From positions 51,859 through 115,858 of the forward strand of contig LNEI01000002.1 in the NCBI GenBank assembly GCA_001464455.1: a stretch of DNA of 64,000 nt, given 5' to 3'. The stretch comes from Acidobacteria bacterium Ga0077534 (GTDB lineage: Bacteria > Acidobacteriota > Blastocatellia > Pyrinomonadales > Pyrinomonadaceae). Shown piece by piece: positions 8,197 to 20,500 of this stretch. A model generated the notes under the pieces. The model was not told the origin of the DNA and did not search any database. It saw nothing but the letters and a program-made list of their open reading frames with translations. The position numbers were made by a program, and so were the translations under genes. The stretch's first letter is position 1. Every line of letters starts with the position of its first letter.

Positions 8197-10506
8197 ATGC
8201 CGAGAGAGATCAAGTTTCACCAGTTTTTCCGCGCGATCGTGATTTTGTCGCTAGCGGCACTGACCTTTGCATCTGACCCGGTCGGAGGCGTAAAACAGTT
8301 TGGGCGGGCTGGATCTGACGGATCTGTCTCCACTGATACGTTTGAGCGAGGGCCTATTATTTCACAGAACGATCTCCCTCTTACACCAGACACCTTTTCC
8401 GAAACCGCAAAACTTGTAGCGGGAGATGCTGCTCAGTTTGATCAATTCGGCTACAGTGTTGCGATCAGCGGTGATTACGCCGTAGTTGGTGCAAATCGTG
8501 ATGATAACTATCGGGGATCAGCGTATGTCTTTATTCGCACTGGATCGTCATGGACACAACAGCAAAAACTTACCGCAGGCGATGGTGCAGCCGAGGATAA
8601 TTTCGGCTGGAGCGTTGCGATAAATGGCGACACGATCGTTGTTGGATCGTATTTAGACGATGCGGTTGGAACTGATTCCGGCTCAGCGTACGTCTTCGTG
8701 CGAAACGGCTCTTCATGGACTCAGCAGCAAAAACTAATAGCGGCGGATGGAGCCGCCGGCGATCAGTTCGGGGTTAGTGTTGCTCTCGCGGGCAACACCG
8801 CTGTCGTCGGAGCGTTCGGTGATGACGGTTATCGCGGATCTGCCTACGTTTTTCTCCGAAGCGGATCGACGTGGGCGCAGCAGCAAAAGCTGACTGCCAG
8901 TGATGGTGGGGCCGACGACGATTTCGGGTGGTCGGTCGGCTTAAGTGGCGAAACTGCGGTAATCGGATCGCCGCGGGATGATGCATCACGCGGATCAGCA
9001 TTCGCCTTTGTGCGAACTGGCTCAACCTGGAGTCAGCAGCAAAAACTTGCCGCAACGGATGGTGCTAATCTTGATCAGTTTGGCTATTCGGTTGGAATAA
9101 GCGGTGATTCGATAGCAGCTGGAGCGGTAAACGACGAGACGGGCGGATCGGCCTATGTCTTCGCTCGCAGCGGTTCAGTTTGGAACCAGCAGCAGAAACT
9201 CGGCGCAGGCGACGGCTCAGCGAATGATCAGTTTGGAGGCGCGGTTGCGATCGACGGAAACACGTTGGTTATCGGTGCTGCCGGCGATGACCTAGGGGCG
9301 ACGATTGATAGTGGCTCGGCTTACGTCTTTGGTCGTTCGGGCTCGACGTGGTCGGAACAGCAGAAGTTAACCGCATCAGACGGGGCATTGTTTGACGGAT
9401 TCGGATCCAGCGTTGCGATAGCTGCCGAAAACGTGATCATCGGCAGTTATCTTAACGACACCGTGAGTTTAGATGCGGGATCGGCATACCTTTTCAATAA
9501 CCCAACCGGACCAACGCCCACCCCAACGCCTACGCCAACACCGACGGCGACTCCAACGCCTACGCCGACGGCAACTCCAACACCTACGCCCACACCAACG
9601 GCGACTCCAACGCCTACGCCAACACCAACGGCGACACCAACACCTACGCCATCAGCGACTCCAACACCTACGCCCACACCAACGGCGACACCAACACCTA
9701 CGCCATCAGCGACTCCAACTCCGGCGGCGTCTCCAACGCCAAGTCCAACTCCGACCCCTACACCCACGCCTGTACTCGGTACGGAAGGAGACCTAAGTCC
9801 GCGTCCGGTAGGCGACACGCAATTGCTCGCGACGGATCTGGTTCAGTTGCGTCGGATAGTAACCGCGATCGACAGTCCTACAGTGGGCAGTAATGAATTT
9901 CAACGGGCTGATATTGCACCGATCGAGACGCTCGGCGATGGGGTTCTTGATGCCGCCGATGTATCTCAGAGTCGGCGTGACATCATTGGACTCGACGCAC
10001 CGAGGCCGGGCGGTGGGCCAACCCAGGCGGCCGGGCGCGGGATAATTGGAACTTTATGGGATGAGATACTTCGCTATTTCACCGGGCGTGAATTACGAGT
10101 CGGAAGTGCAGACGCTACCCGCGGTAAGACCGTAGCATTAGACATTGAGCTAGATTCGTTTGGTGATGAAACTGCCAGCAGTTTCACGTTGGAGTTTGAT
10201 CCGCAGGTTCTCACAAACCCGCAGATAACGCGTGACGGATCGGCTTGGCTGAATTCTGCTTTGACTGTAAACGATCGACAGGCCGGGAAGGGCCGCATCG
10301 GTGTGCTTCTAGATTCAGATACGGTTATTACCCCACAAAAAAGCAGCCGGATTTTGACCATAACGTTCGAGGTAGCGCCAGACGCCGCGATAGGGAAAAG
10401 CGAGGTGCGTTTCTCGGACGACTTGGCACACAGGGCTATCGCAGGCGCAAACGGTGATCGGTTGGACGCTCGGTTTGTAGACGGAACAGTTGTTATCTTC
10501 GAATAG
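8197..10506 (+). CDS. Secreted FG-GAP repeat protein with Thr-Pro linker, dockerin-like and cohesin-like parts
   Basis: 769 residues from ATG 8197, which gives a signal peptide ([13 protein letters not shown]). A TTG at 8179 is possible but adds residues before it. Residues ~60-430 hold seven FG-GAP/integrin-alpha-like repeats ([56 protein letters not shown]), matching a seven-bladed propeller. A Thr-Pro-Ala linker (about 90 residues) follows. After it come two dockerin-like calcium-loop units ([15 protein letters not shown] and [15 protein letters not shown]). The last ~140 residues (from [20 protein letters not shown]) resemble a cohesin-type beta-sandwich. Probably a surface or released adhesion protein. 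Its expression should be set by the upstream c-di-AMP riboswitch. Domain names rest on motif likeness. Confidence 0.82.
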   Translation: MPREIKFHQFFRAIVILSLAALTFASDPVGGVKQFGRAGSDGSVSTDTFERGPIISQNDLPLTPDTFSETAKLVAGDAAQFDQFGYSVAISGDYAVVGANRDDNYRGSAYVFIRTGSSWTQQQKLTAGDGAAEDNFGWSVAINGDTIVVGSYLDDAVGTDSGSAYVFVRNGSSWTQQQKLIAADGAAGDQFGVSVALAGNTAVVGAFGDDGYRGSAYVFLRSGSTWAQQQKLTASDGGADDDFGWSVGLSGETAVIGSPRDDASRGSAFAFVRTGSTWSQQQKLAATDGANLDQFGYSVGISGDSIAAGAVNDETGGSAYVFARSGSVWNQQQKLGAGDGSANDQFGGAVAIDGNTLVIGAAGDDLGATIDSGSAYVFGRSGSTWSEQQKLTASDGALFDGFGSSVAIAAENVIIGSYLNDTVSLDAGSAYLFNNPTGPTPTPTPTPTPTATPTPTPTATPTPTPTPTATPTPTPTPTATPTPTPSATPTPTPTPTATPTPTPSATPTPAASPTPSPTPTPTPTPVLGTEGDLSPRPVGDTQLLATDLVQLRRIVTAIDSPTVGSNEFQRADIAPIETLGDGVLDAADVSQSRRDIIGLDAPRPGGGPTQAAGRGIIGTLWDEILRYFTGRELRVGSADATRGKTVALDIELDSFGDETASSFTLEFDPQVLTNPQITRDGSAWLNSALTVNDRQAGKGRIGVLLDSDTVITPQKSSRILTITFEVAPDAAIGKSEVRFSDDLAHRAIAGANGDRLDARFVDGTVVIFE
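9511..9770 (+). repeat. Low-complexity Thr-Pro coding repeat
   Basis: Tandem copies of short units such as CCAACGCCTACG and CCAACGGCGACT encode the [10 protein letters not shown] linker of the FG-GAP protein. Such arrays can change length by slippage. Unit spacing and the open frame exclude a CRISPR array. Confidence 0.9.
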
Positions 10507-10508
10507 GA

Positions 10509-12212
10509 TCAGCGGACTGAGGTTATCGATCTCATCGTCACCTGCTTCAAAGGGATCTTTTCACCGGGATCGATCTCGATTTCAGCGGGTTTTCCCGGCA
10601 CCTTGAATTTGAAGGTCTGTATCCGCTGCGTGATCTCAAGTTTCTCAGTCTGATCCCCATTTGCTGTCTTGACGACGATGTCCAGCGGCAGCCTGAAGAC
10701 ATACGGGGTTATCGTGTCGTTTAGTTGAGTCTGCGAGATCGCTAAACTAAGGGTTCCGGTTCTGGCATTGTATATCGGCCGAACCGTTATCTTAGGCGAA
10801 CCAGCACCATAGACCCACTGATCGAAAAACCAGCCCAACTGCTGGCCCGAAGCCTCCTCCATTGCTTTACGAAGATCCGTAGTTTCGACTGAACCGAACC
10901 TATGGCGATTGAGGTATATGTTGACGGCCTTCCAGAAGTTCGGGTCACCTACTTGCTCTCTCAGGGTGTGGAGAACGGCTCCACCCTTTTGGTAGGTTGT
11001 GGACGCGTTATCGAAAAGGGAATTCACATCACCAGCTCTCACGTTGTAAAGTGCGTGACGGCGCCGATTGTAAGTGTCGTCAACTAAAAAGGCGGCGGCG
11101 TCAGACCGGATCTTACGAAGATAGTCGCCACGTCCGTTGATCTTTTCCCGATACGCGGCCTCCATAAATGTCGCAAAACCCTCGTTGAGCCAAAGCTCAG
11201 CCCAGTTCTTGCACGTCACGTTATTACCAAACCAGGAGTGGGCGAGCTCATGGGATACAAGATCCATTACTGGCCCTTTGCCTATGTCTGAGTCGGCAAA
11301 GAATATCTCGGAGTCGGCCATCGTAGTTGCCGTGATGTTCTCCATACCGCCAAATTGAAAATCAGCTACGATGGTCTGATCGTACTTATTGAACGGATAA
11401 GCGACACCGGTGAGTGCCTCAAAGACCGGAAACATCCTTTTCGTATCGCCGAAAGCGTTTCGGGCAGTGTTCTCCCGACCGGGATATACATAGAAGCCGA
11501 GAGGAATTTCTTTGTAACTATCTTTGATTTCAACGTAGTTTCCGACGATGAACGATACAAGGTAAGTCGGGTGCGGAACGGGCATCTTGTAATGCCAAGT
11601 CTCGGTTCCGTCGTTATTTTCCTTTTTTGAGATCAGCTCTCCGTTGCCGATTACTGTCAGGCCTTTTTCAACCGTTATCTGCTGTTCGGTAGTTGCCTTA
11701 TCACTTGGAAAATCAAAGGCCGGAAACCAGTGACGAGCCTCTTCTGGCTCGCCCTGCGTCCAAATTTGGGCCGATCGCGTGCTGCTTTCCGAGCGTGCCG
11801 GGGCATCAACAAAATAAACACCTTTCTTAGGGTTCGCGGAATACCGAAAGCGGAGTGAGACGGTATCCTGAGGCCCGTAGACTTTATCGAGCGAGACGAT
11901 GACCTTTCCTCGGTTCGCTTTGAAATTTAGATTCTCATCCTTACCCTCGATCTGGACAGAGGTGAATACCAGGTCGACAGCGTCAAGTTCGAGCTGACGG
12001 AAGTTTGACGAGAGCGGACGCAGTGTAACTGTCGTGTCGCCTTTAACGGCCTTTTTGGACTGGTCAAACGACACACGAATAGCGTAATGCTGAACGTCAT
12101 ACGTCTGAGGGCGGTCAAAATTAGGACGAGCCTTTTGCGCGTAAGCCGAAAAGACCACAAACGAAAGGCAGACGACCACCGTGATCGCGGGAAAGGTTCG
12201 TTTTATACTCAT
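10509..12212 (-). CDS. Secreted M1-family metallo-aminopeptidase
   Basis: 567 residues with a signal peptide (FPAITVVVCLSFVVFSAYAQ). The exopeptidase motif GGMEN is at about residue 290 and the zinc site HELAHSW followed by NEGFA gives the HEXXH-x18-E ligand set. The N-terminal part is the beta-rich M1 domain (YDVQHYAIRVSFDQ). It lacks the long C-terminal alpha domain of PepN, as in shorter M1 enzymes. It should cleave N-terminal residues from peptides in the periplasm or outside the cell. The stop converges on the FG-GAP gene with a 2-bp gap. It lies 9 bp after the S9 peptidase gene on the same strand, probably one operon for peptide use. Confidence 0.9.
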   Translation of the reverse strand: MSIKRTFPAITVVVCLSFVVFSAYAQKARPNFDRPQTYDVQHYAIRVSFDQSKKAVKGDTTVTLRPLSSNFRQLELDAVDLVFTSVQIEGKDENLNFKANRGKVIVSLDKVYGPQDTVSLRFRYSANPKKGVYFVDAPARSESSTRSAQIWTQGEPEEARHWFPAFDFPSDKATTEQQITVEKGLTVIGNGELISKKENNDGTETWHYKMPVPHPTYLVSFIVGNYVEIKDSYKEIPLGFYVYPGRENTARNAFGDTKRMFPVFEALTGVAYPFNKYDQTIVADFQFGGMENITATTMADSEIFFADSDIGKGPVMDLVSHELAHSWFGNNVTCKNWAELWLNEGFATFMEAAYREKINGRGDYLRKIRSDAAAFLVDDTYNRRRHALYNVRAGDVNSLFDNASTTYQKGGAVLHTLREQVGDPNFWKAVNIYLNRHRFGSVETTDLRKAMEEASGQQLGWFFDQWVYGAGSPKITVRPIYNARTGTLSLAISQTQLNDTITPYVFRLPLDIVVKTANGDQTEKLEITQRIQTFKFKVPGKPAEIEIDPGEKIPLKQVTMRSITSVR

Positions 12213-12221
12213 ATACGGAAA

Positions 12222-14267
12222 CTAGGGTCTTAGATACTTTCCAAACCAGTCCATAACCTGCCCATGCCAAAACTCAGAGTTCTGCGGCTTAAGTATCCAG
12301 TGGCCTTCGTCAGGGAATACGACCAGTTTGGAATCGACCCCCCGCAGCTGGAGCGTCGTGTAGAGTTGGAGACTCTGGTCGACAGGTACTCTGAAATCTA
12401 ATTCTCCGGCGGTGACGAGCGTTGGCGTGGCAAAATTCTTAGCAAATTTATTCGGCGACCAGCGAGCGTACTGCACAGGATTTTCCCATGGCATTCCCTT
12501 GAATTCCCAGTTGACGAACCATATCTCCTCGGTCGAGGTTGCCATGCTTTCCAGATTGTATACCCCTGCGTGTGATAGGAATGCTTTGAACTTAAAACGC
12601 GGGTCATTATTGTGACCGAGAAGCCAGTTCACCATGTACCCGCCGTAGGAGGCTCCCGCGGCGCCAATGCGGTTTCTATCGACGTACGGCCGTTTTAGGA
12701 CCTCGGCTACTCCGTTCTTAATATCTATGGTGACTTTGCCGCCCCAATCTCCTGAGATCTCGTCGACAAATTTCTGGCCGTATCCCGTAGAACCGCGGGG
12801 ATTCGGCATAAAGATAACGTATCCCTGATTTGCCCAAACCTGAGGATTCCAACGGGTGCTCCATGCATCGTTCCAGGCTCCTTGAGGCCCGCCATGGATC
12901 AGGACGATGAGCGGATATTTTCGCGAAGGGTCGAAATTCGCGGGTTTTACCACGAAGCCGTGTATCTTCGTGTTCAATGCCCCGCGCCATTCGAGTTCTT
13001 CAGCTTTTCTTAGATTAAACGGAGCAAGGGCGGCCGAGTTAATTCTCGTTAACTGGGATAAACCGGTACCATCCGAATTTGCCTTCATGACTTCGTTGGG
13101 AGAGACCGTCGAGTTTGAAGCGAAAACGAGGGTGCGGCCATCCGGCGAAATATTTGGAGTAGTGGCAAAAACTCCTCCGAGCACCTTTCTAACGTGGGTA
13201 GCGATCCGCAGCCTGAAATCGGGCTCGACGGGCACCGAATAAATTGGTTCGCGTCCGCGTTCACCCGCCGTAAAATATATCGTTTTGCTGTCGGCCGAAA
13301 CGACCATTTCGCTAACCTGGTCGTCAAAACCTCGTGTCAGCTCGACGATCTCTCCGGATGACGGGTTGTAACGCATTATCCGCCACCGGTCCGCTTCAAA
13401 GGTCGCTCTAGGCTGAGATCTAAACAATAGATACTTACCGTCAGGCGTGTAAACCGGTGAGGCGTCATACCCGTTCATCCCGACCGTAATGTTCTTAGCT
13501 TCGCCCCCGTTCAACGAGACGATGTAAATGTCGCTATTTGTCGATTTCGCCTCTATCCTGTCTGGATTCCTCAAATAAACTATGCTCGATCCATCCGGAG
13601 AAAACGTATAATCGACTCCTGACGAGGCCGCGTAGGGCGGCGAGTCAAAATCTCCGGGCGTGACGTCACGGGCGACGCCGCCGTTCGCCGCTACGACAAA
13701 GACATGGGTTCGCTTCCGATCTCGCCATTCATTCCAATGCTTGAATAGCAAGCGCTCGGTCACTTTCGCCTTGACCTTACTTGCTTCGACGCGTTCGTCT
13801 TCCGTCTTGTTACACGCGTCATCCTTGCATTCCGGGTAGACCTCCGATGTGAAAGCGATCATCTGTCCGTCGCGAGACCAAACCGGACCGGCAGCACCAG
13901 TCGAAATGGAGGTGACTTTCTTCTTATTGTCTCCATCGGGTTCCATCGTCCAGACCTGGCCGCCATGGTTGTAGGCGATACGTTTACCATCGGGTGACCA
14001 GCGCGGTGAACTGCTCGACGACGGTCCCGAGGTTATCTGCTTCGGAGACGAGCCATCGATGCTCATCACCCAGATTTGGCTAACGACCCGATTTCCTTCC
14101 ATTTCAGGCGAACCAACGGTGTACGCGATCAACCTGCCATCCGGCGACAGACGAGTGTCTCCCGGACGTTTCAACATCAGCATGTCGCGGGCAGTCAACT
14201 GCCGCTGTGAAAGGGCCGAGATGCAGGCAAGAGAAATGACAATGGTGATTAAAATGAGACGTTTCAT
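12222..14267 (-). CDS. Secreted S9-family peptidase (prolyl oligopeptidase/acylaminoacyl-peptidase type)
   Basis: 681 residues from ATG 14267, which begins a clear signal peptide (MKRLILITIVISLACISALS). A longer in-frame start at 14324 would bury it. Residues ~35-400 contain TolB/PD40-type propeller repeats (LSPDGRLIAY, WSPDGKRIAYN, FSPDGSSIVYL, YTPDGKYLLF). The C-terminal alpha/beta hydrolase domain has the nucleophile motif GASYGG, the Asp in GELDFRVP and the His in PDEGHWI. LIVLIHGGPQGAW is the oxyanion-side HGGP motif. It should cleave short peptides. It is the upstream gene of the pair with the M1 aminopeptidase. Confidence 0.92.
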   Translation of the reverse strand: MKRLILITIVISLACISALSQRQLTARDMLMLKRPGDTRLSPDGRLIAYTVGSPEMEGNRVVSQIWVMSIDGSSPKQITSGPSSSSSPRWSPDGKRIAYNHGGQVWTMEPDGDNKKKVTSISTGAAGPVWSRDGQMIAFTSEVYPECKDDACNKTEDERVEASKVKAKVTERLLFKHWNEWRDRKRTHVFVVAANGGVARDVTPGDFDSPPYAASSGVDYTFSPDGSSIVYLRNPDRIEAKSTNSDIYIVSLNGGEAKNITVGMNGYDASPVYTPDGKYLLFRSQPRATFEADRWRIMRYNPSSGEIVELTRGFDDQVSEMVVSADSKTIYFTAGERGREPIYSVPVEPDFRLRIATHVRKVLGGVFATTPNISPDGRTLVFASNSTVSPNEVMKANSDGTGLSQLTRINSAALAPFNLRKAEELEWRGALNTKIHGFVVKPANFDPSRKYPLIVLIHGGPQGAWNDAWSTRWNPQVWANQGYVIFMPNPRGSTGYGQKFVDEISGDWGGKVTIDIKNGVAEVLKRPYVDRNRIGAAGASYGGYMVNWLLGHNNDPRFKFKAFLSHAGVYNLESMATSTEEIWFVNWEFKGMPWENPVQYARWSPNKFAKNFATPTLVTAGELDFRVPVDQSLQLYTTLQLRGVDSKLVVFPDEGHWILKPQNSEFWHGQVMDWFGKYLRP

Positions 14268-14522
14268 AATGATCGAAGGGCAAACACGAGTCTGAAGACA
14301 CAAACAGGGTAAAAGTTGGCCCAAATAACCTCTAAGTTTGGAGTTTCTGCATCAGAGTATACCGTTGAGTCTCGTGAAATCCCAGACAGGTGCAAGGAAC
14401 TCGAATGAAAAACGTTCATTCACTGTTGTCGATGCTTGAGCGCATCGAGCTAGGTTTTGCCTCTGGATCGAAGAGAGTATGATTTTAGGGGTCCAAGCTT
14501 TACCAAGAATATTTGGCAAGGA

Positions 14523-17500
14523 ATGAAAACGGCAATGAGAAAAATTACTTCGGCATTTTTGGTCTTCGCGACGTATATTGCATTTATAGCACAAGCCGCG
14601 GTGCCGGTTCAGGCACAGGTTATAGGGAGAGCGATGGAGCAGCGTATGAAGGATGTGCCCGGCGGGCTAAAGTTTAGACTGAGCGAAGGTGTTGAGGGGG
14701 CTGAGGCTCGCGAGAGACAACAATTGCCAACGACCGAGCCGCTTTCAGAAGGCGAAAGAGGGAATTTGCTCAAGCGTATTCCTGAGATCAAGTCCGCGGC
14801 CGATGATCAAACCGATTTTGCAAAACGCGCCGGAACGCTTCCGGCTCCCAAGACAGGTACGAAAGTGCCGGTCAAGTTTCCGGCCGATGACCAGCGAGGG
14901 ACCCCGAAGATAGATACCTCCGGCCAGACCTTACAGGTCATTCGCTGGTCGCCTGAAGGCGAGGTTCCGCTCGCTCCTGATCTCAGTGTGACCTTTTCGC
15001 AGCCGATGGTGGCGATAACTTCGCAGGAGGAAGCCGCAAAGTTTGCCCCGGTTGAATTGTCGCCGCAGGTCGAGGGGAACTGGCGTTGGCTGGGAACAAA
15101 GACGCTGATGTTTGACACGACGAAGCGTTTTCCGATGGCGACGAAGTTTACCGCCAGGGTTCCAGCCGGTATCAAGTCGGCGACCGGATTGTCGCTTGCC
15201 AAAGACGTTAGTTGGACTTTTACGACCCCGCCGCCCAAGGTTGAACAAAAGTTTCCAAACGGCGGCGTTACTAGGCGTGATGCTCTTATGTTTGTCTCGT
15301 TCGATCAGGAGATTAACCCTGAGGCAGTATTGCGCACGATATCTGTAACCTCGGGAGGGCGTAAACTTCCGATCCGGCTGGCTACCGAGGCTGAAGTGAA
15401 TGCGGACAGCAGCGTCTCGTACTATTCGAAGCAGGCCCAGCCAAAACGTTGGCTCGCGTTTCGGGCGATAACGGTATCCGGTTCGACCGAGGACGCCCTT
15501 CCTCCCGCCGCTTCGATCCAGGTGTCGGTAGAAAAAGGTACTCCGTCCGCGGAAGGGCCGTTGATGACAACGCAAGCACAAACCTTTGGCTTTCAAACCT
15601 ACAGTGCTTTGAAATATGTCGGCGGCTACTGCGGCTGGCGAAATAATTTGAACTGCACACCGTTCACGAACTGGGCGATCGAATTCAACAATCCGCTCGA
15701 CGCTTCGAAGTTTGCGAAAGAGCAGGTAAAGATCGTACCTGCGGTCGAAGGCTTGAACATATATCCGGCTGGAAACTTTATCTACATCAACGGCTACAAG
15801 AAAGGGCGTACGACTTACACGGTGACCGTAGATGCTGGTCTGACAGATACGTTTGGCCAGACGTTGGGCAAGAGTTCGACTACGACAATAAGAGTGGGTT
15901 CGGCAGATGCGAGCATGTATTCGCAGGGCGGTTTTATGACCGTCATGGATCCTAACTCAAAGGCGACATTCTCTATCTATTCGACAAATCACAGCTCTGC
16001 AAAGGTCAAGCTTTACCGGGTTCGGCCCGAAGACTGGGGCCAATATCAGGAATACGTTCGCCGCATAAATTATGACGACGGCAAACGGCCGGCCATACCT
16101 GGAGATCTTGTTTTCGACAAAACCGTCCCGATCGCCGCGAAACCTGATGAAATGGTCGAAACTCGCATTGATGTTTCGTCGGCTCTCGATGGTGGGGTTG
16201 GCAATGTGATCGTCGATATCGAACCGACGGCTAAGAGGGACAAAAACGACCGTACCAGGGTAATGACCTGGCTTCAGGCCACACAGATCGGGCTAGACGC
16301 CTTTGTCGACAGCACCGAACTTGTGGGTTTTGCGACTGAATTGCGAACGGGCAAACCGCTAGCGGGCGTCGAGCTTTCGATATATCCAAACGGTCAAGCC
16401 GTCAGCCTGCGGCCGACGCCGGACTCGGAAGAAGAAGGTTATCTGCAACAGGCATGGGAATGGCTAACCGGAGCCGGCGGCCCAAGTGCGGTCGAAACCG
16501 AAGCGATCGATACCGATGGCAGGGAAGCGGACGTCGAGCCAGTCGAACCGGCGCAAAGTAATAGGACGGCGACCAACGGCATTCTCCGGCTCACTTTGCC
16601 TGATGGTTCCTCGGCAAATCAGCAGAATATGCTTATTGCTCGGCGCGGTAAGGACGTAGCATTTCTTCCGGAGAATTCTGATTACTATTGGCAGCAGTCC
16701 GGGAACTGGTACAAAAAGAGCCAGCCCGACAGTTTACGATGGTTCGTCTTTGACGACCGAAAAATGTACAAACCCAAGGAAGAGGTTGCGGTAAAGGGCT
16801 ATATTCGAAAGATCACTGGCGGCAAGTTCGGCGATGTCGAAGGGCTCGCTGACGCTGCGAACGGTCTTAATTACTCAGTCAAGGACCCTCGAAACAACGA
16901 AGTCGCGAAAGGCACAGCAAATCTGAATTCCTTTGGAGCCTTCGATTTCAAATTTACACTTCCCGATAACGCAAATCTTGGATATTTCCGCATCGATCTT
17001 TCGACGAGCACCCAACTTTCTGGTGGCTCTTACGGGCATCAGTTTCAGGTACAGGAATTTCGCCGTCCGGAATTCGAAGTGACGAGCAAGGTCGAAACCG
17101 AGGCTCCGCACTTTGTGGGCGGCAATGCGATGATCGCCGTCGAGGCGAAATACTACGCCGGCGGCGGGCTCGCGAATGCCGAGACGAATTGGACCGTCAC
17201 GGCAAACGCAACAAATTACACGCCGCCGAACCGCGACGATTACACCTTTGGAACGTGGACGCCGTGGTGGAGAGGAGATTTTTATGGCGGCCGGCCGGGT
17301 TATGGCGGTACGTCGCAGACGTTCAAAGGCGTGACCGACGCGGGCGGTAAGCATTTGCTCAAGGTCGATTTTGAATCGGTCAAACCACCGCGTCCGTACA
17401 CGATCACAGCCGCTTCGTCGGTGATGGACGTGAACAGGCAGGCGTGGTCGAGCACGACTTCGCTGCTCGTGCATCCGTCGTCGCTGTACGTCGGCATCAG

Positions 17501-20500
17501 GACGGCTCGGACGTTCGTGCAGAAAGGCGAAAAGATCAACGTTGAAACGATCGTTTCGGACATCGACGGCAAATTGATCGCCGGCCGGGATGCTGAGATC
17601 AAGGCTGTGTTGAAGGATTGGGTGTTCGACAAGGGAAGTTGGAGCGAGAAGATCATCGACGAGCAGACCTGCACGGTCAAGTCGGCTGAGACGGCACAGA
17701 AATGCTCATTCGTCGCCATACAAGGCGGCCGTTACACGATCACTGCGACCGTGATGGACGACCGCGAGCGGTTTAACGAGAGCGAACTGACGATCTGGGT
17801 TCCGGGCGGCAAAACCCCGCCAAAGCGCAGCATCGAGCAGGAAGAGGTGCAGTTGATCCCGTCGAAGAAGGACTTCGCAGCGGGCGATGTCGCTGAACTG
17901 CTCGTAATGTCGCCGTTTACCCCAGCCGAGGGCGTCCTGACGCTTCGCCGTGACGGAATCGTGAAAACCGAGAGATTTTCGATGAAGGATTCGTCGATCA
18001 CGCTCAAAATTCCGCTCGAAGAGAAGTATTTGCCGAATATCTACGCACAGGTCGATCTGGTCGGTGCGGCACCGAGGACGAAGGACGACGGTTCGCCGCT
18101 GACGTTTCTTGGCGGTGACGGGAAGCCGACTGTAACCCTAACGCGTCCGGCATTCGCGAGCGGGAATCTGAATCTGGCGATCTCAGCAGCCGCTCGAAAA
18201 CTGACCGTCTCAAGCGAACCAGTCGACAAAACCCTCGTCCCCGGCGGCGAGACGAAGGTCAATGTCGAGGTCAAAGACAATCGCGGCGAACCCGTTGCGA
18301 ACAGTGAAGTTGCAGTCGTGATCGTGGACGAGAGCGTACTCGCTTTGTCGAGATACGTCATTGGGAATCCGATGGATACGTTCTACACGGTGCGGTCAAC
18401 CGGAACTACGGATTATCATTCGCGGAAGGATATTTTGTTAGGGAATCCGGATGATGTGAATCCCCCGCCACCGCCGCCGGCCCAGTTCGCGGCGGACGGG
18501 ATTTCTGCATCGGAAAGCGTCGCATTGCCAGGGGCCGCGAGGGCGGTTGGTGGAGCAGCTCCGAAAAGTGCCATGAGGAAAGAATGGGCCGACAATGATG
18601 TTGCATACATTATTTCTGATAAGGAAGCACAGGACACACCGATCAACCTCCGTCAGAATTTCAATGCTCTCGCGAAATTCTCGCCAACTGTTCGAACCGA
18701 TTCGAATGGACGTGCGGTTGTCGATTTAAAACTTCCTGACAATCTGACCCGGTATCGCATCACGGCGGTGGCGGTCGATGCGGGCAAGCGGTTTGGTAAA
18801 TCCGAATCGAACATCACGGCCAAACAGCCGCTGATGGTGCGTCCCTCGGCTCCGAGGTTTATGAACTTTGGGGATAAGGCTGATCTGCCGGTGGTGATCC
18901 AGAATCAGACGGATAAGGACATGGCGGTGGATATCGTTGTGAGGGCGACGAATGCGGCGTTTGTGTCGGTACCACCTGCGGTAGCGGGTGGGGCATCGAA
19001 CCCCGGCGCCACAACCCCGCCCGCTACCGCAGGCGGTACTGACAGTGCGGGCCGACGCGTACTGATCAAGGCAAACGACCGTGCGGAGGTGCGTTTCCCG
19101 GTTACTACGATCAAGGCTGGAACGGCGAGATTCCAGTTCGCGGTCTCTAGCGGTAAATTTAGCGACGCTGCCGAAATAAGCTTGCCGGTTTGGACTCCGG
19201 CGACGACTGAGGCTTTTGCTACGTACGGCACGACGGATCAGAACGGAGCGATCATTCAGCCGGTTCAGACTCCGGGCGATGTTTATCCGCAGTTTGGCGG
19301 GCTGGATGTGACGACGAGTTCGACGCAGCTACAGGAACTGACCGATGCGTTCATCTATCTGACGAATTATCCGTACGCCTGCTCGGAGCAGATCTCGTCG
19401 CGAATGATCTCGATCGCCGCGATGCGTGACGTACTCGGAGCATTCAAGGCCAAAGACATGCCGACCAAGGAGCAGCTCGAATCGTTCTACAAACGCGACA
19501 TCGAGATCCTGCAATCGCGGCAGCGAAACGACGGCAGCTTTGGGCTGTGGAAGAAGGACAAGGAGCGGTACGAATACCCATACCTGACCATCCACGTCGC
19601 CCACGCTCTGGCTCTCGCCAAGCAGAAAGGCTACAAGGTGCCCGACGAAATGCTCAACAAGACCAAGCCTTATCTCAAGGACGTCGAAAAGCATTTTGAC
19701 GAATACTACAAAAATTCGCCCGAGGTGAGATGGACGATCTCGGCTTATGCCCTGTACATCCGCGACCTGATGGGTGATAAGGACGTGGCGAAAGCCAAGA
19801 AACTCTTGACTGAAGCTCAGGTTCAATCACCGACCGCTGGCCAAGGAATCTACAACACGAAGATGCCGTTCGAGGCGTTGGGATGGCTGCTTTCGGTGCT
19901 CGCAAACGATGCAGGATCGAAGGGCGATGTCGAGAATATAGTTCGATTCCTGATGAACCGTACGACGGAAACGGCTGCGGCCGCGAACTTTGTCACAGAT
20001 TACCGTGACGGCGGCTGGTTGATCATGGCTTCGAATCGGCGTGCCGATGGTGTGCTGCTTGAGGCTCTTATCAAAGTTAGAGCGGCAAGCGGGACGCTTG
20101 CGGTCCAGTCGGAAGACCTTATTCCGAAACTCGTTCGCGGGCTGCTCGCCAATCGTACAAAAGGTGCTTGGTCGAATACGCAGGAGAATGTCTTTATCCT
20201 GCTCGCGATGGACAAATATTTCAACGCATTTGAAAAGGTCACGCCTGATTTTGTAACGCGTGTCTGGCTCGGCAATACGTACGCGGGCGAACAGGCGTTC
20301 AAGGGCCGTTCGATCGATTCGAACGAGATCAACATACCGATGTCGTACCTCATCGATCAGGGCGGAACGTCGAATCTGATACTCGACAAACAGGGTGCCG
20401 GACGGCTCTACTACCGCATCGGCATGAAATACGCCCCGAAAAACCTGAAACTCGAACCCGCAGATTACGGCTTCACGGTGCTCAGGAAATACGAGGCGGT

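Noticed and set aside
9511..9770. Tandem short repeats resembling a CRISPR array or satellite
   Set aside because: The units are 6-12 bp, there are no unique spacers of constant size, and the open frame continues through them as a Thr-Pro linker.
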